From contig NC_065572.1 of the NCBI RefSeq assembly GCF_937616625.2, positions 37,599,653-37,663,652 of the forward strand: a stretch of 64,000 nt of DNA. The letters are read 5' to 3'. The stretch comes from Mercurialis annua. Lineage: Eukaryota > Streptophyta > Magnoliopsida > Malpighiales > Euphorbiaceae. Both the position numbers and the translations under genes were made by a program. Below are positions 13,691 through 25,300 of the stretch, piece after piece. Positions within the stretch are counted from its first letter, which is position 1; each line of letters opens with the position of its first letter. Under the pieces are notes generated by a model. That model worked only from the letters and a program-made list of their open reading frames with translations. It did no database searches and was not told the DNA's origin.

Positions 13691-14061
13691 CTAAGCATGA
13701 TTAGGTTATTTTACACAAAGTGTGCGTGCAAAGTGACGCTAGATTAGTATGTCGCGTCTCAATTCTCTTTAGCGTGTGGTTCCGATTACCTAAGCATGGT
13801 CAGGATATTTTACGCAAAGTGTGCCTGACAAGTGACGCTAGATTAGCATGTCGCGTCTGAAGTCACTTTAACTCGTCGTTTGGATTACCATGCTTATGGT
13901 GCGTCACAAGTCTCTCTGACGCGTTGTTTCGATTACCTAAGAATGGTTAGGTCATATTACGCAAAGTGTGCGTGAAAAATGACAATAGATTAGTATGTCT
14001 CGTCTCACGTCTATTTAACGCGTCGTCCCGGTTATCTAATCATGGTAAGGTTATATTACGC

Positions 14062-14460
14062 AAAGTGTGCGTGAAACGTTACGCTAGATAAGTATGTCGT
14101 GTCTCAATTCTCTTTAACGTGTTGTTCTGATTACCTAAGCATGGTTAGGTCATATTACGCAAAGTGTGCGTGAAAAGTAACAGTAAATTAGTATGTCGCG
14201 TCACACATCTATTTAGCGCGCTGTTCCGATTACCTAAGCAAAGTTAGGTTATATTACGCAAAGTGTGCGTGAAGCGTTACGCTAAATAAGTATGTCGCGT
14301 CTCAATTCTCTTTAATGCGTTGTTCTGATTGCCTAAGCATGGTTAGGTTATATTACGCAAACTGTGCGTGAAAAGTAACAATAAATTAGTATGTCGCGTC
14401 ACACTTCAATTTAAGGCGTCGTTCCGATTACCTAAGCATGGTTAGGTTATTTTACGCAAA
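14062..14460 (-). repeat. 198-bp dimer duplication in satellite A
   Basis: A two-unit block is repeated at a distance of about 198 bp. One unit has the GTTACGCTAGATAAG or GTTACGCTAAATAAG variant, the next the GTAACARTAAATTAG variant followed by GTCGCGTCACAC. The block is a recent dimeric duplication. Confidence 0.7.
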
Positions 14461-16475
14461 GTGTGCGTTGAAAGTGACGCTAGATTAATATGTCGCGTCT
14501 TAATTCTCTTCAACGCGTTGTACCGATTAGCTAAGCAAGGTTAGGTTAGGTTACGCAGAGTGTCGTGAAAAGTGACGCTAGATTAGTATGTCGCGTCTTA
14601 AGTCTCTTTAACGCGTTGTTCCGATTACCTAATCATGGTTGTGTTGTATTACGCAAAGTGTGCGTGAAAAGTGACGTTAGATTAGCATGGCGCGTCTCAA
14701 GTCTGTTTAACGCGTGTTCCGATTACCTAAACATTGTTAGGTTATAATACGCAAAGTGTGCCTGAAAAGTGACGCTAGATTAGTATGTAGTGTCTCAAGT
14801 CTCTCTAACACGTCGTTCCGATTACCAAAACATGGTTAGATTTTATTATGCAAAGTGTGCGTGAAAAGTGACAATAGATTAGTATGTCGGGTTCCAAGTG
14901 TCTTTAACATGCCGTTCCGATTACCTAAGCATGGTTAGGTTATTTTACGCAAAGTGTGCGTGAAAAGTGACGCTAAATTAGTATGTCGCGTCTCAAGTCT
15001 ATTTGACGCATCGTTCCAATTACCAAAGCATGATTATGTTATATTACGCAATGTGCGCGTGAAAACATTTGCTAGGTTAGTATGTCGCGTCTCAAGTCTC
15101 TTTAATGTATCGTTTCGATTACTATGCTTATGTCGCTTTACAAGTCTCTCTAACACGTCGTTCCGATTACCAAAGCATGGTAAGGTTATATTACTCAAAG
15201 TCTGCGTGAAAATTGACAATAGATTAGTATGTCGCATGCAAGTGTCTTTAACGTGCCGTTCCGGTTACCTAAGCATGGTTAGTATGTCGCGTCTTAACTC
15301 CCTTTAAGGCGTCGTTCCGATTACCTAAGCATGGTTATGTTATATTACACAATGTGTGCGTCTTAAGTCTCTTTAACCCATTGTTCTGATTTCTTAATAT
15401 TGATTAGGTTGTATTATGCAAAGTGTGTGTGAAAAGTGACGCTTGATTAGTATAGCGTGTTTCAAGTCGCTTTAACGCATCGTTTCGATAACTGTTCTTA
15501 TGTCGCGTTAGAAGTATCTCTAACGCGTCGTTCTGATTACCTAAGCATGGTTAGGTTATATTACGCAAAGTGTGCGTGAAAAGTGACAATAGATTAGTAT
15601 GTCGTGTCTCAAGTCTCTTTAACGCGTCGTTCCGATTACATATGCATGGTTAGGTTATTTTACGCTAGATTAGTATGTCGTGTCTCGAGTCTTTTTAATG
15701 CGTATTCTGATTACCTAAGAATGAATAGGTTATATTACGTAATGAGTGCGTGAAAAGTGAAACTAGATTAGTATGTCGCGTCTCAAGTATCTTTAACGCG
15801 TCGTTCCGATTACCTAAGCATGGTTAGGTTAAATTACGCAAAGTGTGCGTGAAAAATTGCGCTAGATTAATATGTCGCTACTCAAGTCTCTTTAACGCGT
15901 CGTTTCGATTTCCTAAAAATGGTTAGGTTATATTACGCAAAGCGTGTGTAAAAGGTGACGCTAGATTAGTATTGCACGTTTCAAGTCTCTTTAATGCGTC
16001 GTTTCGATTTCCATGCTTATGTCGCGTAACAAGTGTCTCTTTAATGCGTCGTTGCGATTACCATGCTTATGTCGCGTCACAAGTGTCTCTAATGCGTCGT
16101 TATGAATACCTAAGCATGGTTAGGTTATATTACACAAAGTGTGCGTGAAAATTGAAAATAGATTAGTATGTCGCATCTCATGTCTCTTTAACGTGTCATT
16201 CTGATTACCTAAGCATGGTTATGTTAATTTACACAAAGTGTGCATGAAAAGTTACGCTAGATTTGTATATCGCGTCTGAAGTTCCTTTATCTAAGCATGG
16301 TTAGATTATATTACGCAAAGTGTGCGTGAAAAGTGACGCTATATTAGTATGTCGCGTCACAAGTCTTCTTAACACGTTGTTATGATTACTTAAGCATGGT
16401 TAAGTAATATTACGGAAAGTGTGCGTAAAAAGTGATGTTAAATTAGTATTGCGCGTCTCAAGTCTCATTAACGTA

Positions 16476-17080
16476 TCGTTTCGATTACCATACTTATGTC
16501 ACGTTACAAGTCTCTCTAACACATCGTTCCGATTACAAAAGCATGGTTAGGTTATATTACGCAAAGTGTGCGTGAAAAGTGACAATAGATTAGTATGTCG
16601 CGTTGCAAGTGTCTTTGACGTGCTGTTCCGATTACCTAAGCATGTTTAGGTTATATTAAGCAAAGTGTGCGTGAAAAGTGACGCTAGATTAGTATGTCAC
16701 ATCTTAAGTCTCTTTAACGCGTCGTTCCGATTACCAAAGCATGGTTATGTTATATTATGCCAAGTGCGCGTTAAAAGTGTCACTAGATTAGTATGTCGAA
16801 TTACAAGTCTCCTTAACGTGTTGTTACGATTACCTAAGAATGGTTAAGTTATATTATGCAAAGTGTGCGTAAAAAGTGACGTTAGATTAGCATGGCGCGT
16901 CTCAAGTCTCTTTAACATATCGTTTTGATTACCATTCATATGTCACGTTACAAGTCTCTCTAACACGTTGTTCCGATTACCAAAGCATGGTTAGGTTATA
17001 TTACGCAAAGTGTGCGTGAAAAGTGACAATAGATTAGTATGTTGCGTTGCAAGTGTCTTTCACGTGTCGTTCCGATTACA
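16476..17080 (-). repeat. 444-bp block duplication in satellite A
   Basis: The variant ACGTTACAAGTCTCTCTAAC recurs at 16501 and 16945, followed each time by an AAAGCATGGTTAGG unit and the CGTTGCAAGTGTCTTT variant. A more distant relative lies near 15110-15260. Confidence 0.65.
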
Positions 17081-17371
17081 AAAGCATGGTTAGGTTATAT
17101 TACGCAATGTGTGCGTGAAAACATTTGCTAGGTTAGTATGTCGCGTCTCAAGTTTCTTTAAAGCATCGTTCCGCTTACCTAATCTTGATTAGGTTGTATT
17201 ACGCAAAGTGTGCGTGAAAAGTGACACTAGATTAGTATGGCGCGATTCAAGTCTCTTTAACGCGTCATTTTGATTACTGTGCTTATGTCACATCATAAGT
17301 GTCTCCAACGAGTCGTTCTGATTACCTAAGCATGGTTAGGTTATATTACGCAAAGTGTGCGTGAAAAATGA

Positions 17372-17388
17372 CAATATATTTAGACGCG
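17372..17388. other. Satellite A inversion junction 2
   Basis: The - orientation unit ends in GAAAAATGACAATATATT and continues directly with TAGACGCGACACAGTAATC, which is + orientation. The + block is only about 270 bp long before the truncated retrotransposon begins. Confidence 0.8.
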
Positions 17389-17649
17389 ACACAGTAATCT
17401 ATCGTTACTTTTCACGCACACTTTATGTGATATAACCTAACCGTTCATTGGTAATGGAAAGACGCGTAAAAGAGACTTGAGACGCGACATACTAATCTAG
17501 CGTCACTTTTCATGCACACTTTCCGTAATATAACGTAACCATGATTAGGTAATCGGAACGACGCGCTAAAGAGACTTGAGACTCGACATACTAATCTAGC
17601 GTCACTTTTTACGCACACTTTGCGTAACATAACCTAACAATGCTTAAGT
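17380..17649 (+). repeat. Short satellite A block, + orientation
   Basis: Nearly three units in the same orientation as 1-4933. The last recognisable satellite sequence is CCTAACAATGCTTAAGT, after which codons of RNase H begin at 17650. Confidence 0.85.
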
Positions 17650-17990
17650 GATTCTTCTCGTATCGGTTTGGGTTGCGTGTTGATGTAACATGGTAAGATG
17701 ATTTCCTATGCTTCTCGCCAGTTGAAGAAGCATGAGGTGAATTATCCTACGCATGATTTGGAGTTAGCAGCTATGGTTTTTGCTCATAAGATTTGGAGGC
17801 ACTATTTGTACGGTGCGACTTGTGAGATCTTCACTGATCATAAGAGTCTGAAGTACATCTTTGATCAGCGCGAGTTGAATCTGAGCCAGAGGAGATGGTT
17901 GGAATTACTGAAAGACTACGATCATTCTATTCAGTACCATCCTGTTAAAGCTAACGTGGTAGCCGATGCATTGAGTCGCAAATCTTCGGG
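17650..17990 (+). pseudogene. RNase H domain of retrotransposon pol, broken
   Basis: In chromoviruses this domain degrades the RNA strand of the RNA/DNA hybrid during reverse transcription. The first codon at the satellite junction is the Asp of the usual CDAS-type motif (here D-S-S-R-I-G-L-G). The other acidic residues of the family are visible in DLELAA, FTDHKSL and VADALSR, so all four metal-binding positions survive. A TAA at 17686-17688 replaces what is normally a Gln codon, consistent with a single C-to-T change. One base is missing near 17990 in TCGGGCAG, shifting the frame before integrase. Everything upstream is lost. Identification of the domain is firm. Confidence 0.93.
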
Positions 17991-18970
17991 CAGTTGGCTC
18001 ATATTTTAGAGGTTGGGCGGAGACCCATGGTTCGCGAGTGGCATAATTTGTTAGCTTCGAGATTCAGTTTTCAGGTTTCGCAGAGGGGTTGTTTGTTGGA
18101 ACAGCTGCAAGTGCAACTGGTTTTGATTGATAGGATCAAAACTTCGCAAGCTGAGGATCCATAATTGAAACGGATTATGGATGAGATCCATTTGTATGGG
18201 AATTCTGAGTTTGTTATAGTAGATGGAGTTCTCAGGTACGGTTCTCGACTGTGTGTTCCGGATTCGGATGGATTGAGAGACCAGATTCTGGAGGAAGCGC
18301 ACAAGTTACCTTACAGTGTTCATCCGGGTTCTACCAAGATGTATCATGATCTCAAGGGTACGTACTGGTGGAGCGGAATGAAAAAGGATGTTGTAGAGTT
18401 TGTGTCTACGTGTTTGACTTGCCAGCAGGTGAAGTTGGAACATCAGAGATCGTTTGGATATCTGCAGCCGCTACCTATTCCAGAGTGGAAATGGGAGCGT
18501 ATCGCTATGGACTTTGTGGTTGGTTTGCCACGTACCCTGCAGGGGTATGATTCAATTTGGGGGATTGTTGACCGTTTAACCAAGTCAGCTCACTTCTTAC
18601 CGATCAAGGTTACTTATCAGGCTTCGAAGTTGGCACAGTCGTACATCGATCGGATTGTTAGTCTCCATGGTGTACCAATGTCGATAGTTTCGGACAAAGG
18701 TTCAATTTTCACCTCTCAGTTTTGAAAAGCATTGCAGGAATCTTTGGGTTCGAGGTTGGATTTCAGTACTGCGTTTCATCCTCAGACTGATGGCCAGTCT
18801 GAGAGGAAAATTCAAATTTTGGAAGACATGCTCAGGATGCGTGTTCTGGATTTTCAGGGTAGCTGGGATACTCATTTGTCTTTGATTAGGTTTTCCTACA
18901 ACAACAGTTATCACGCTAGTATCGAGATGGCACCTTATGAGGCTTTGTATGGGTGCAAGTGTCGGTCTCT
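17991..18970 (+). pseudogene. Integrase: zinc-binding domain and catalytic core, broken
   Basis: Integrase inserts the retrotransposon cDNA into the host chromosome. The H-H-C-C zinc site is seen as AHKLPYSVHPGS followed by TCLTCQQ. The catalytic triad positions are present: the first Asp in MDFVVGLP, the second in IVSDKGS and the Glu in DGQSERK. Two in-frame stops interrupt it: TAA at 18162-18164, before the zinc domain, and TGA at 18723-18725, where the family has a Trp codon. A small deletion near 18965-18973 then shifts the frame again. The reading frame is the one that continues after the missing base at 17990. The catalytic residues are intact but the protein cannot be made whole. Confidence 0.93.
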
Positions 18971-18973
18971 ATC

Positions 18974-19545
18974 TGTTGGGAAGAGGTCGGCGAGCGTAAA
19001 CTTTCTGGAGCTTAGATCATCCAGATTACCTCTGAAAAGGTACCTTTGATCAGCATAGGCTTGAGACTGCTTTTAGGCGGCACAAGAGTTATGCTGACCT
19101 TAAGCGGAAGGATTTCGAGTTTCAGGTTGGCGACTATGTGTTTCTTCGGGTTTTGCCTATGAAGGGCGTTGTGTGTTTTGGTGTTAAGGGGAAGTTATCA
19201 CCGAGGTTCGTTGGTCCGTATGAGATTACGGAGAGAGTTGGAGCAGTTGCTTATCGTTTGGCTCTGCCGCCAGACATGTCTTTGGTGCATCCAGTGTTCC
19301 ATGTTTTGATATTGCGGAAGTGTGTTTCTGATCCTTCTCAAGTGATTGTACCACAAAATGTTGAGATTGACCAAGAGTTGTCTTATGAGGAGCAGCCTGT
19401 TGAGATTGTTGATACGCAGGTGCGTAAGTTGCGGAACAATGAGATTCCGATGATCAAGGTTCTGTGGCGGAATCACTCTGTAGATGAGTGCACTTGGGAG
19501 ACGGAGTCCGACATAAGGACCTGTTATCCTTTCCTCTTTCCTTGA
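18974..19545 (+). pseudogene. Integrase C-terminus and chromodomain, broken
   Basis: This is the DNA-binding tail of integrase plus the chromodomain that directs chromoviruses to heterochromatin. The first stretch (18974-19047) runs in a third frame and holds a TAG at 19013-19015. One base is then missing around 19047-19050 and the rest is open to TGA at 19543-19545. The GPY/F-type module is seen as KGKLSPRFVGPYEI, followed by YRLALPP and HPVFHVL. The chromodomain is the KVLWRNHSVDECTWE region (about 19459-19541) and ends YPFLF. The last frame is open for 135 codons from the first Met, which suggests fairly recent decay. Confidence 0.92.
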
Positions 19546-19735
19546 CGTACATTGGATTTGTTTTTGCTTTTATGCTATGTTAGTACTTTGGGTTATGTGT
19601 TTGCTTAGTGTGTTACGTTTGATATTGATACCTTGGGTTCATGTTTTGTGCGATACTTTGGTATGCTTATTTTATTTTGTGCTTAGTTTCGTTGTTTTAA
19701 AAATCGAGGACGATTTTGTATTAAGTTGGGGAGAA
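19546..19735 (+). other. 3' internal end of the chromovirus with stem-loop and PPT
   Basis: AT-rich untranslated stretch between the integrase stop and the LTR. At 19700-19717 there is a stem-loop: arms AAAATCG and CGATTTT around AGGA. The polypurine tract, plus-strand primer for reverse transcription, is TTGGGGAGAA at 19726-19735, directly abutting the LTR TG. The same stem-loop/PPT/LTR order recurs near 32636, 33196 and 40824. Confidence 0.85.
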
Positions 19736-19944
19736 TGTAACACCCCGTATTTTTCCGACTTGTTTCGTTAAGCCTAAACGGTATTTTGGGTTCGTTTGAG
19801 TGGTTCGACCACTTAGAATCGTGATTCGAAGGTTCTAAACCTTTTTATTTGTGTTTTAAGATGTATTAGGATTAGTCTCGGAGTTTGGAACGATTTCGAT
19901 TTCAATTTCAAAATCTCAATTTTTCATCGGAGGCAGTAGCATTT

Positions 19945-20020
19945 CGCGGGCGTGATGGGAGGAGTGTCCCGGGCGTGACATATATCACGGGCGCGATATG
20001 GCTGTAGCGGGCGTGATGCG
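19945..20020 (+). promoter_or_regulatory. CGGGCGTGAT motif array in LTR 1
   Basis: The motif GCGGGCGTGAT or a near version occurs four times in 76 bp, in otherwise AT-rich LTR sequence, 26-100 bp before the TATA-like box. Two copies face each other in CGTGACATATATCACG (arms CGTGA and TCACG). The position in U3 suggests a transcription-factor or silencing target; the function is unknown. Confidence 0.6.
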
Positions 20021-20045
20021 TACACTTTTCAGTTCGCTGATTTTC

Positions 20046-20053
20046 TATAATTA
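20046..20053 (+). promoter_or_regulatory. TATA-like box of LTR 1
   Basis: TATAATTA, 128 bp before the GT of the splice-donor match. The spacing equals that in the other LTRs (121-126 bp), which is the main reason for the call. The box itself is weaker than in LTR 2. Confidence 0.55.
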
Positions 20054-20375
20054 CCACATTAACTCGACCTAAATCAGATTTTAAACACTTCTAACTTCTC
20101 TAAACACCCTAATTCGGCTAAGGCTCTATCTTAGGTCATCCCTCCATCCTTTCCCTTCAATTTTGAATCTTTGGTAAGTATTCTAACATTGGTTTCATGA
20201 TTCCATTAGTTTATATTTCGTGCTCAATCCTTTCCACTTTCTCAATCTCTAGGCTGATTTTGGATCTATATTTCTAGGTTTTGTTCAATTGGTTGTTCTT
20301 AATATATTCCAAAAGGTTAGTGGCTCTAATCCCTTGTTATGGTTTTTAGAGATTGCTAGTTGATGTGTTAATTCA

Positions 20376-20966
20376 ATACTTTGGGTGGCTTGATTGTATT
20401 TTCTGTGTTGCTATGATTTATAAATTCTCGAAATCTTGATTTGAGGTTATATAAGTCTCTTTGATTTCATTTGTACTTGGGTGGTTTGGTTTTGATGTTA
20501 CGAGACTTATCGAATTGCTGAAGATTTTGGGTTACAAAACTGATTTGATTGTTGTTTAAAAATCTGAAAATATTTTTAAAGTTTGATCTTAGGTTGTTAT
20601 ATGCCTAACAATACTTTGGGTGGTTTTGTTAGGTCATTTAAATGATTTAATGAATCAATTGGATAAACCCTTTGACATAAAATTTTGTTTTGATTTCAAA
20701 CTAAAATCTGGAAATCCTCTTTTAAAGATCAAAAGGTTGTTTGTTAACAATAATCACATTGGGTGATTTGAGATAACTATTTAAGGATTGAACATATGTT
20801 AAACGTGGTTTAATTGAATTATATCGTTGTTTTAAAAAGAATCGTGTTGCTGGAAATTTTTACAAAGAAAGATTTTAGTATTTGAAAAGGTTATCTTGGT
20901 ATTTATTGATTAAAATATTTGATCAATGTTTTGGCTTTGTAAATGCCTACCTAGGGTGGTTTTGAT
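20376..20966 (+). repeat. Degenerate TTGGGTGGTTTTG repeats inside LTR 1
   Basis: About five copies of a phrase like ACTTTGGGTGGTTTTG (near 20378, 20475, 20613, 20757, 20951), spaced about 95-195 bp and embedded in weakly similar sequence. The phrase also occurs in the non-coding element near 37011. It looks like an old tandem repeat that helped lengthen the LTR. Confidence 0.45.
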
Positions 20967-21484
20967 CATGTTACTAAGGGCTGGAAATTGTTTATAAAAT
21001 GGTTTAAAACTTGTTAAAAAAATGTTAGTTTATCTTAGGTTGTGGTTTGACTTGAATTAAGTAATATAAGGCATACGAGGTGTTATATGTCATGTAGGGA
21101 TGTTGAATCTTATTGATTCTATTTGAGGTGATATAATTAAATGTACTTTTGTAAGGATGGGTCGGGTTAGACTTGTGTCGCCGACATATTGTGTTGAGTT
21201 ATACCATAGTAAGGCTAACACACTACTCTGGGAACTATTATTGTTTTGAAACGACTATTTAAGTATTTAAGACTTTGGTTTCGTTTTCAAAGATAAGAAC
21301 TTGCCTAAGCTTAATTTGCCAAACTTGTTATTAATTGATTGTAATACCTTGGATATACATTTGGTTGTTCTTGGTTGTGTTTTGAGATGCTAGTCCTATG
21401 TGGTGTCTAGTATTCTTAGAGTTAGAGGTTGTTCGTATTTTAACTTGTATAATGTTTTAGACCCGCCGACTGCTCGTGCTTCAG

Positions 21485-21534
21485 AGTCTACATAGGGTTA
21501 GCTGTTTGCCAAGTTTCACGTGGACAAGCAAGCA
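21485..21534 (+). other. Conserved G-box block, candidate mini-exon in LTR 1
   Basis: A 50-bp block bounded by GCTTCAG on the left and GTGAGTTT on the right, holding CACGTG at 21517-21522. Equivalents lie at 35274-35324 and 43080-43130. It is better conserved than its surroundings. CACGTG is the plant G-box recognised by bZIP/bHLH factors; whether it acts here is unknown. Confidence 0.4.
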
Positions 21535-22342
21535 GTGAGTTTATAGTGTTATTTACCACTTTATTAAATATCGCACATAATTTTAGTATATCAAATGTTT
21601 TATGAACTATTTTAAGCGATTGTGGATCTGGATTGAAACGAGCTACTCGATATGCGAGTATCGAGACTGTGTGCACCGGTAAGTACTTTAGGATTGGCTT
21701 ACCAATGTCTTGCCTACTTTGGGAATTAATGTGGATTTGTTCCCATCTACTTTAGATAATACTTTGAGATAATTACTTTGGGATTTCATTTCAATACTGT
21801 ATTTCCATAATCGAATATATATAAGTATAAAAGGATTTTTTTAAGGGTTTTAAACTTAATAAATGTAAATAGAATTATGAACTCATCTCAATATATCTGA
21901 CCCCTTTGTTTTCCCAATTTTTTCCAGGCTTATGATTTTGAGGGCGTTGGACATCTCCGATTCTTTGATTCCTCGGAGGTCTTTTTATGTTATTAAACTA
22001 GTCAACTGTTTTACCTCTTAGACCGCAATAGAACTAGTTGCCTCTATTAATATACTTTGGTTTGTCGTAGTGGTATGACTTTTATATTATTATACTTTGG
22101 CATATTACATTGGATTATTATATTTGAGGCATGATTCACAGTTTCAGATTATTATCAAGTTATGATATTAGAACTTTTATATAAACTGCTGGACTTAGTT
22201 TGGAGTCTCGGTTGCCCCCGAGCAGTGGCTTTCTTGCAAGTTTACTTGTATATATGGTTATCCGCGAGGCTTGCTATGAGTTTTGGTACGACCATACCCA
22301 TACCCTAGCGCCGGTTGCAATCCATGAAATTGGGCCGTGACA

Positions 22343-25300
22343 GTTATGATAACCTAAGCATGGTTAGGTTATATTACGCAAAGAGTGCTAGAATAGTGAC
22401 GCTAGATTAGTATGTTGCGTCATAAGTCTCTTTAATACCTAAGCATGGTTTGGTTATATTACGCCAAGTGCGCGTTAAATGTACTGCAACATTAGTATGT
22501 AGCGTCACAAGTCTCTTTAACTCGTTGTTCCGATTACCTAAGCATGGTTAGGTTATATTGCGTAAATTGTGCGTGAAAAGTGACGCTAGATTAGTTTGTC
22601 GCGTCTCAAATCTCTTTAATGCGTAGTTCCGATTACCTATGCATGTTTAGATTATTTTACGCAAAGTGTGCGTGAAAAGTGATGCTAGACTAGTATGTGG
22701 CGTCTCAAGTCTCTTTAACGCGTCGTTCCGATTACCTAAGCATGGTCTGGTTATAATAAGCAAAGTGTGCGTGAAAAGTGACACTAGATTAGTACGTCGC
22801 GTCTCAAGTCTCTCTAACGCGTCGTTAAGATTACCTAAGCATGGGTAGGTTATATTACGCAAAGTGTCCGTGAAAAGCAACGCTAGATTAGTATGTCGTG
22901 TCTCAAGTCTCTTTAATGCGTCGTTCTGATTACCTAAGCATGGTTAGGTTATATTACGCAAAGTGTGCGTTAAAAGTGCCGCTAGATTAGTATGTCGCGT
23001 CACAAGTCTCTTTTACGCGTCGTTCCGATTACCTAAGGATGGTGTGTGTATATTACGCAAAGTGTGCGTAAAAAGTGACGCTAGATTAGAATGTCGCCTT
23101 ACAAGTCTCTCTAAGGCGTCGTTCCGATTACTTAAGCATGGTTATGTTATACTACGCAAAGTGCGCGTTAAAAGTGTCGTTAGATTAGTATGTTGCATAA
23201 CAAGTCTCTTTAATGCGTCGTTACGATTACCCAAGCATGGTTAAGTTATATTAGGCAAAGTATGCGTAAAAAGTGACGCTAGATTAGAATGTCGCCTTAC
23301 AAGTCTTTCTACCGCGTCATTCTGATTACCTAAGCATGGTTATGTTATATTACGAAAAAATGTGCGTGAAAAGTTACGCTAGATTAGTATGTCGTCGCGT
23401 ATCAAGTATCTTTAATGCGTTGTTCCGATTACCTAAGTATGGTTAGGTTATGTTACACAAATTGTGCGTGAAAAGTGATGCTAAAGAAGTATGTAGCGTC
23501 TCAAGTCTATTTAACGCGTCGTTTCGATTACCATGCTTATGTCGCGTCACAAGTCTCCCTAACGCGTCGTTCCAATTACCTAAGCATAGTTAGGTTATAT
23601 AACGCAAAGTGTGCTTGAAATGTGACGCTAGATTAGTAAGTCGTGTCTTTAACGCGTCATTCCTATTACCTATGCATGGTTAGGTTATATTATGCAAAGT
23701 GTGCGTTAAAAGTGCCGCTAGATTAGTTTGTCAAATCACAAGCCTCTTTAACGTGTCATTCCGATTACCTAAGCATGGTTAGGTTATATTACGCAAAGTA
23801 TGCGTGGTTCTATTAGTATGTCGCTTATCAAGTCTCTTTAATGCGTCATTTCGATTGCCATGCTTATGTCGCATAACAAGTCTCTCTAATGCGTGGTTCC
23901 GACTACGTAAGCATTGTTAGCTAATATTACGCAAAGTGTGTATGAAAAGTGACGCTAGATTACTATGTCGCGTCTCAAGTTTCCTTAACGCGTCGTTCTG
24001 ATTACCTAAGCATGGTTAGGTTATATTACACAAAGTGTGCGTGAAAAGTGACAATTGATTAGTATGTCGCGTCTCAAGTCCCTTTAACGTGTCGTTTCGA
24101 TTACCATGCTTCTCTCACGTCACAAGTCTAATTAACGCGTCATTTCGATTACCTAAGTATGGTTAGGTTATACTATGCAAGTGTTCATGAAAAGTGACAC
24201 TACATTAGTATGTCGCGTCTCAAGTCTCTCGAATGCGTCGTTCCTATTTCCTAAGCATGGTTAGGTTATATTACGCAAAGTGTGCGTGAAAAGTAACGCT
24301 AGATTAGTACGTCGCGTCTCAAGTCACTCTAATTCGTCGTTCCGATTTCTAAGCATGGTTAAGTTATATTACGCAAAGTGTGCAAAATAAGTGACGCTAG
24401 ATTAGTATTACGCGTCTCAAGTCTCTGTAACGCGTCGTTTTCGATCACCTAAAAATGGTCAGGTTATATTAAGCAACGTGTGCATGAAAAGTGACTCTAG
24501 ATTATTAACGCGTCGTTTCGATTACCATGCTTCTGTCGCATCACAAGTCTCTCTAACGCGTCGTTACGATTACCTAAGCATGGTTAAGTTATACTACGCA
24601 AAGTGTTCGTGAAAAGTAACAATAGATTAGTATGTCGCATCTAAAGTCTCTTTCACGAGTCGTTCCAATTACCTAAGCATGGTTAGCTTATATTTTGCAA
24701 CGAGTGCGTGAAACATGACGCTAGATTAGTATGTCTCGTCTCAAGTCTCTTTAACATGTCGTTTTGATTAACTAAGAATGGTTAGGTTATATTATGCAAA
24801 GTGTGCATGAAAAGTGACGCTAGATTAGTATGTCACGTGTCAAGTCTTTTTAACGTGTCGTTCGGATTACCTAAGCATGGTTAGGTTATATTACGCAAGG
24901 TGTGCGTGAAAAGTGATGCTAGATTAGTATGTCGCGTCTAAAGTCACATTAACTCGTCGTTCGGATCACCTAAGCATGGTTAGTTTATATATTACGCAAG
25001 GTGTGCATGAAAAGTGACGCTAGATTAGTATGTCGCGTCTCAAGGCTCTTTAACGAATCGTTCCGATTATCTAAGCATGGTTAGGTTATATTACGCAAAG
25101 TGTGCGTGAAAAGTGACTCTACATTAGTATGTCGCGTCTCAAGTCTCTTTAACGCATCGTTTCGATTACCATGCTTATCTCGCGTAACAAGTCTCTTTAA
25201 CACTTCATTTTGATTACCTAAGTATGGTTAGGTTATATTATGGAAGTGTTCATGAAAAGTGACTCTAGATTAGTATGTCGCATCTCAAGTCTCTCTAATG

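Larger units (their letters stand above)
4934..17379 (-). repeat. Satellite A array, - orientation
   Basis: About 12.4 kb of the same 99-bp satellite in reverse complement. The order per unit is CCTAAGCATGGTTAGG, TTATATTACGCAAAGTGTGCG, GTGACGCTAGATTAGTATGTCGCG, CTCAAGTCTCTTTAACGCGTCG and TTCCGATTA. Units of 99 bp are interspersed with 48-bp modules carrying the fixed junction ATTACCATGCTTATGTCGCG, about two dozen here (for example near 5344, 5948, 7187, 9654, 10336, 11965, 13888, 16060). Both lengths are multiples of three, so long open frames arise on both strands without being genes. No insertion of foreign sequence was seen. Confidence 0.95.
20174..21927 (+). other. Predicted leader intron in LTR 1
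   Basis: Donor GGTAAGT (GT at 20174). The 3' end has CTGAC (about 21897-21901) as a branch-point match, a T-rich tract and TTTTTTCCAG ending at 21927. Body AT-rich, as is usual for plant introns. The same donor and acceptor occur at matching places in LTRs 2 and 3. Not proven by transcript data. Confidence 0.5.
17650..22342 (+). mobile_element. 5'-truncated chromovirus (Ty3/gypsy, Tekay-like) with 3' LTR
   Basis: The element keeps, in order, the RNase H domain, integrase with zinc-binding, catalytic and C-terminal parts, a chromodomain, a short 3' untranslated stretch, the PPT and a complete 3' LTR. The 5' LTR, gag, protease and most of reverse transcriptase are absent: satellite A in + orientation abuts the first RNase H motif. 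On the right the LTR ends in TGACA and satellite A resumes in - orientation, so the flanks do not match a simple insertion. Four in-frame stops and three frameshifts show it is dead. The chromodomain and the long LTR point to the Tekay (Del) clade; the clade call is inference from motif resemblance. Confidence 0.93.
19736..22342 (+). repeat. LTR 1 (3' LTR, 2607 bp)
   Basis: Starts TGTAACACCCCG immediately after the PPT and ends GGGCCGTGACA, so both TG...CA termini are present. The last about 100 bp, with ACCATACCCATACCCTAGCG, is shared with LTRs 2 and 3. It carries a GC-rich motif array (about 19945-20020), a TATA-like box (20046), a splice-donor match (20173) and an acceptor match (21927). 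AATAAA at 21858-21863 could be a polyadenylation signal. The unit just right of it is satellite A. Confidence 0.92.

Noticed and set aside
19577..19771. 64-codon frame after the integrase stop
   Set aside because: It spans the PPT and the LTR border, so it cannot be a conserved gene of the element.
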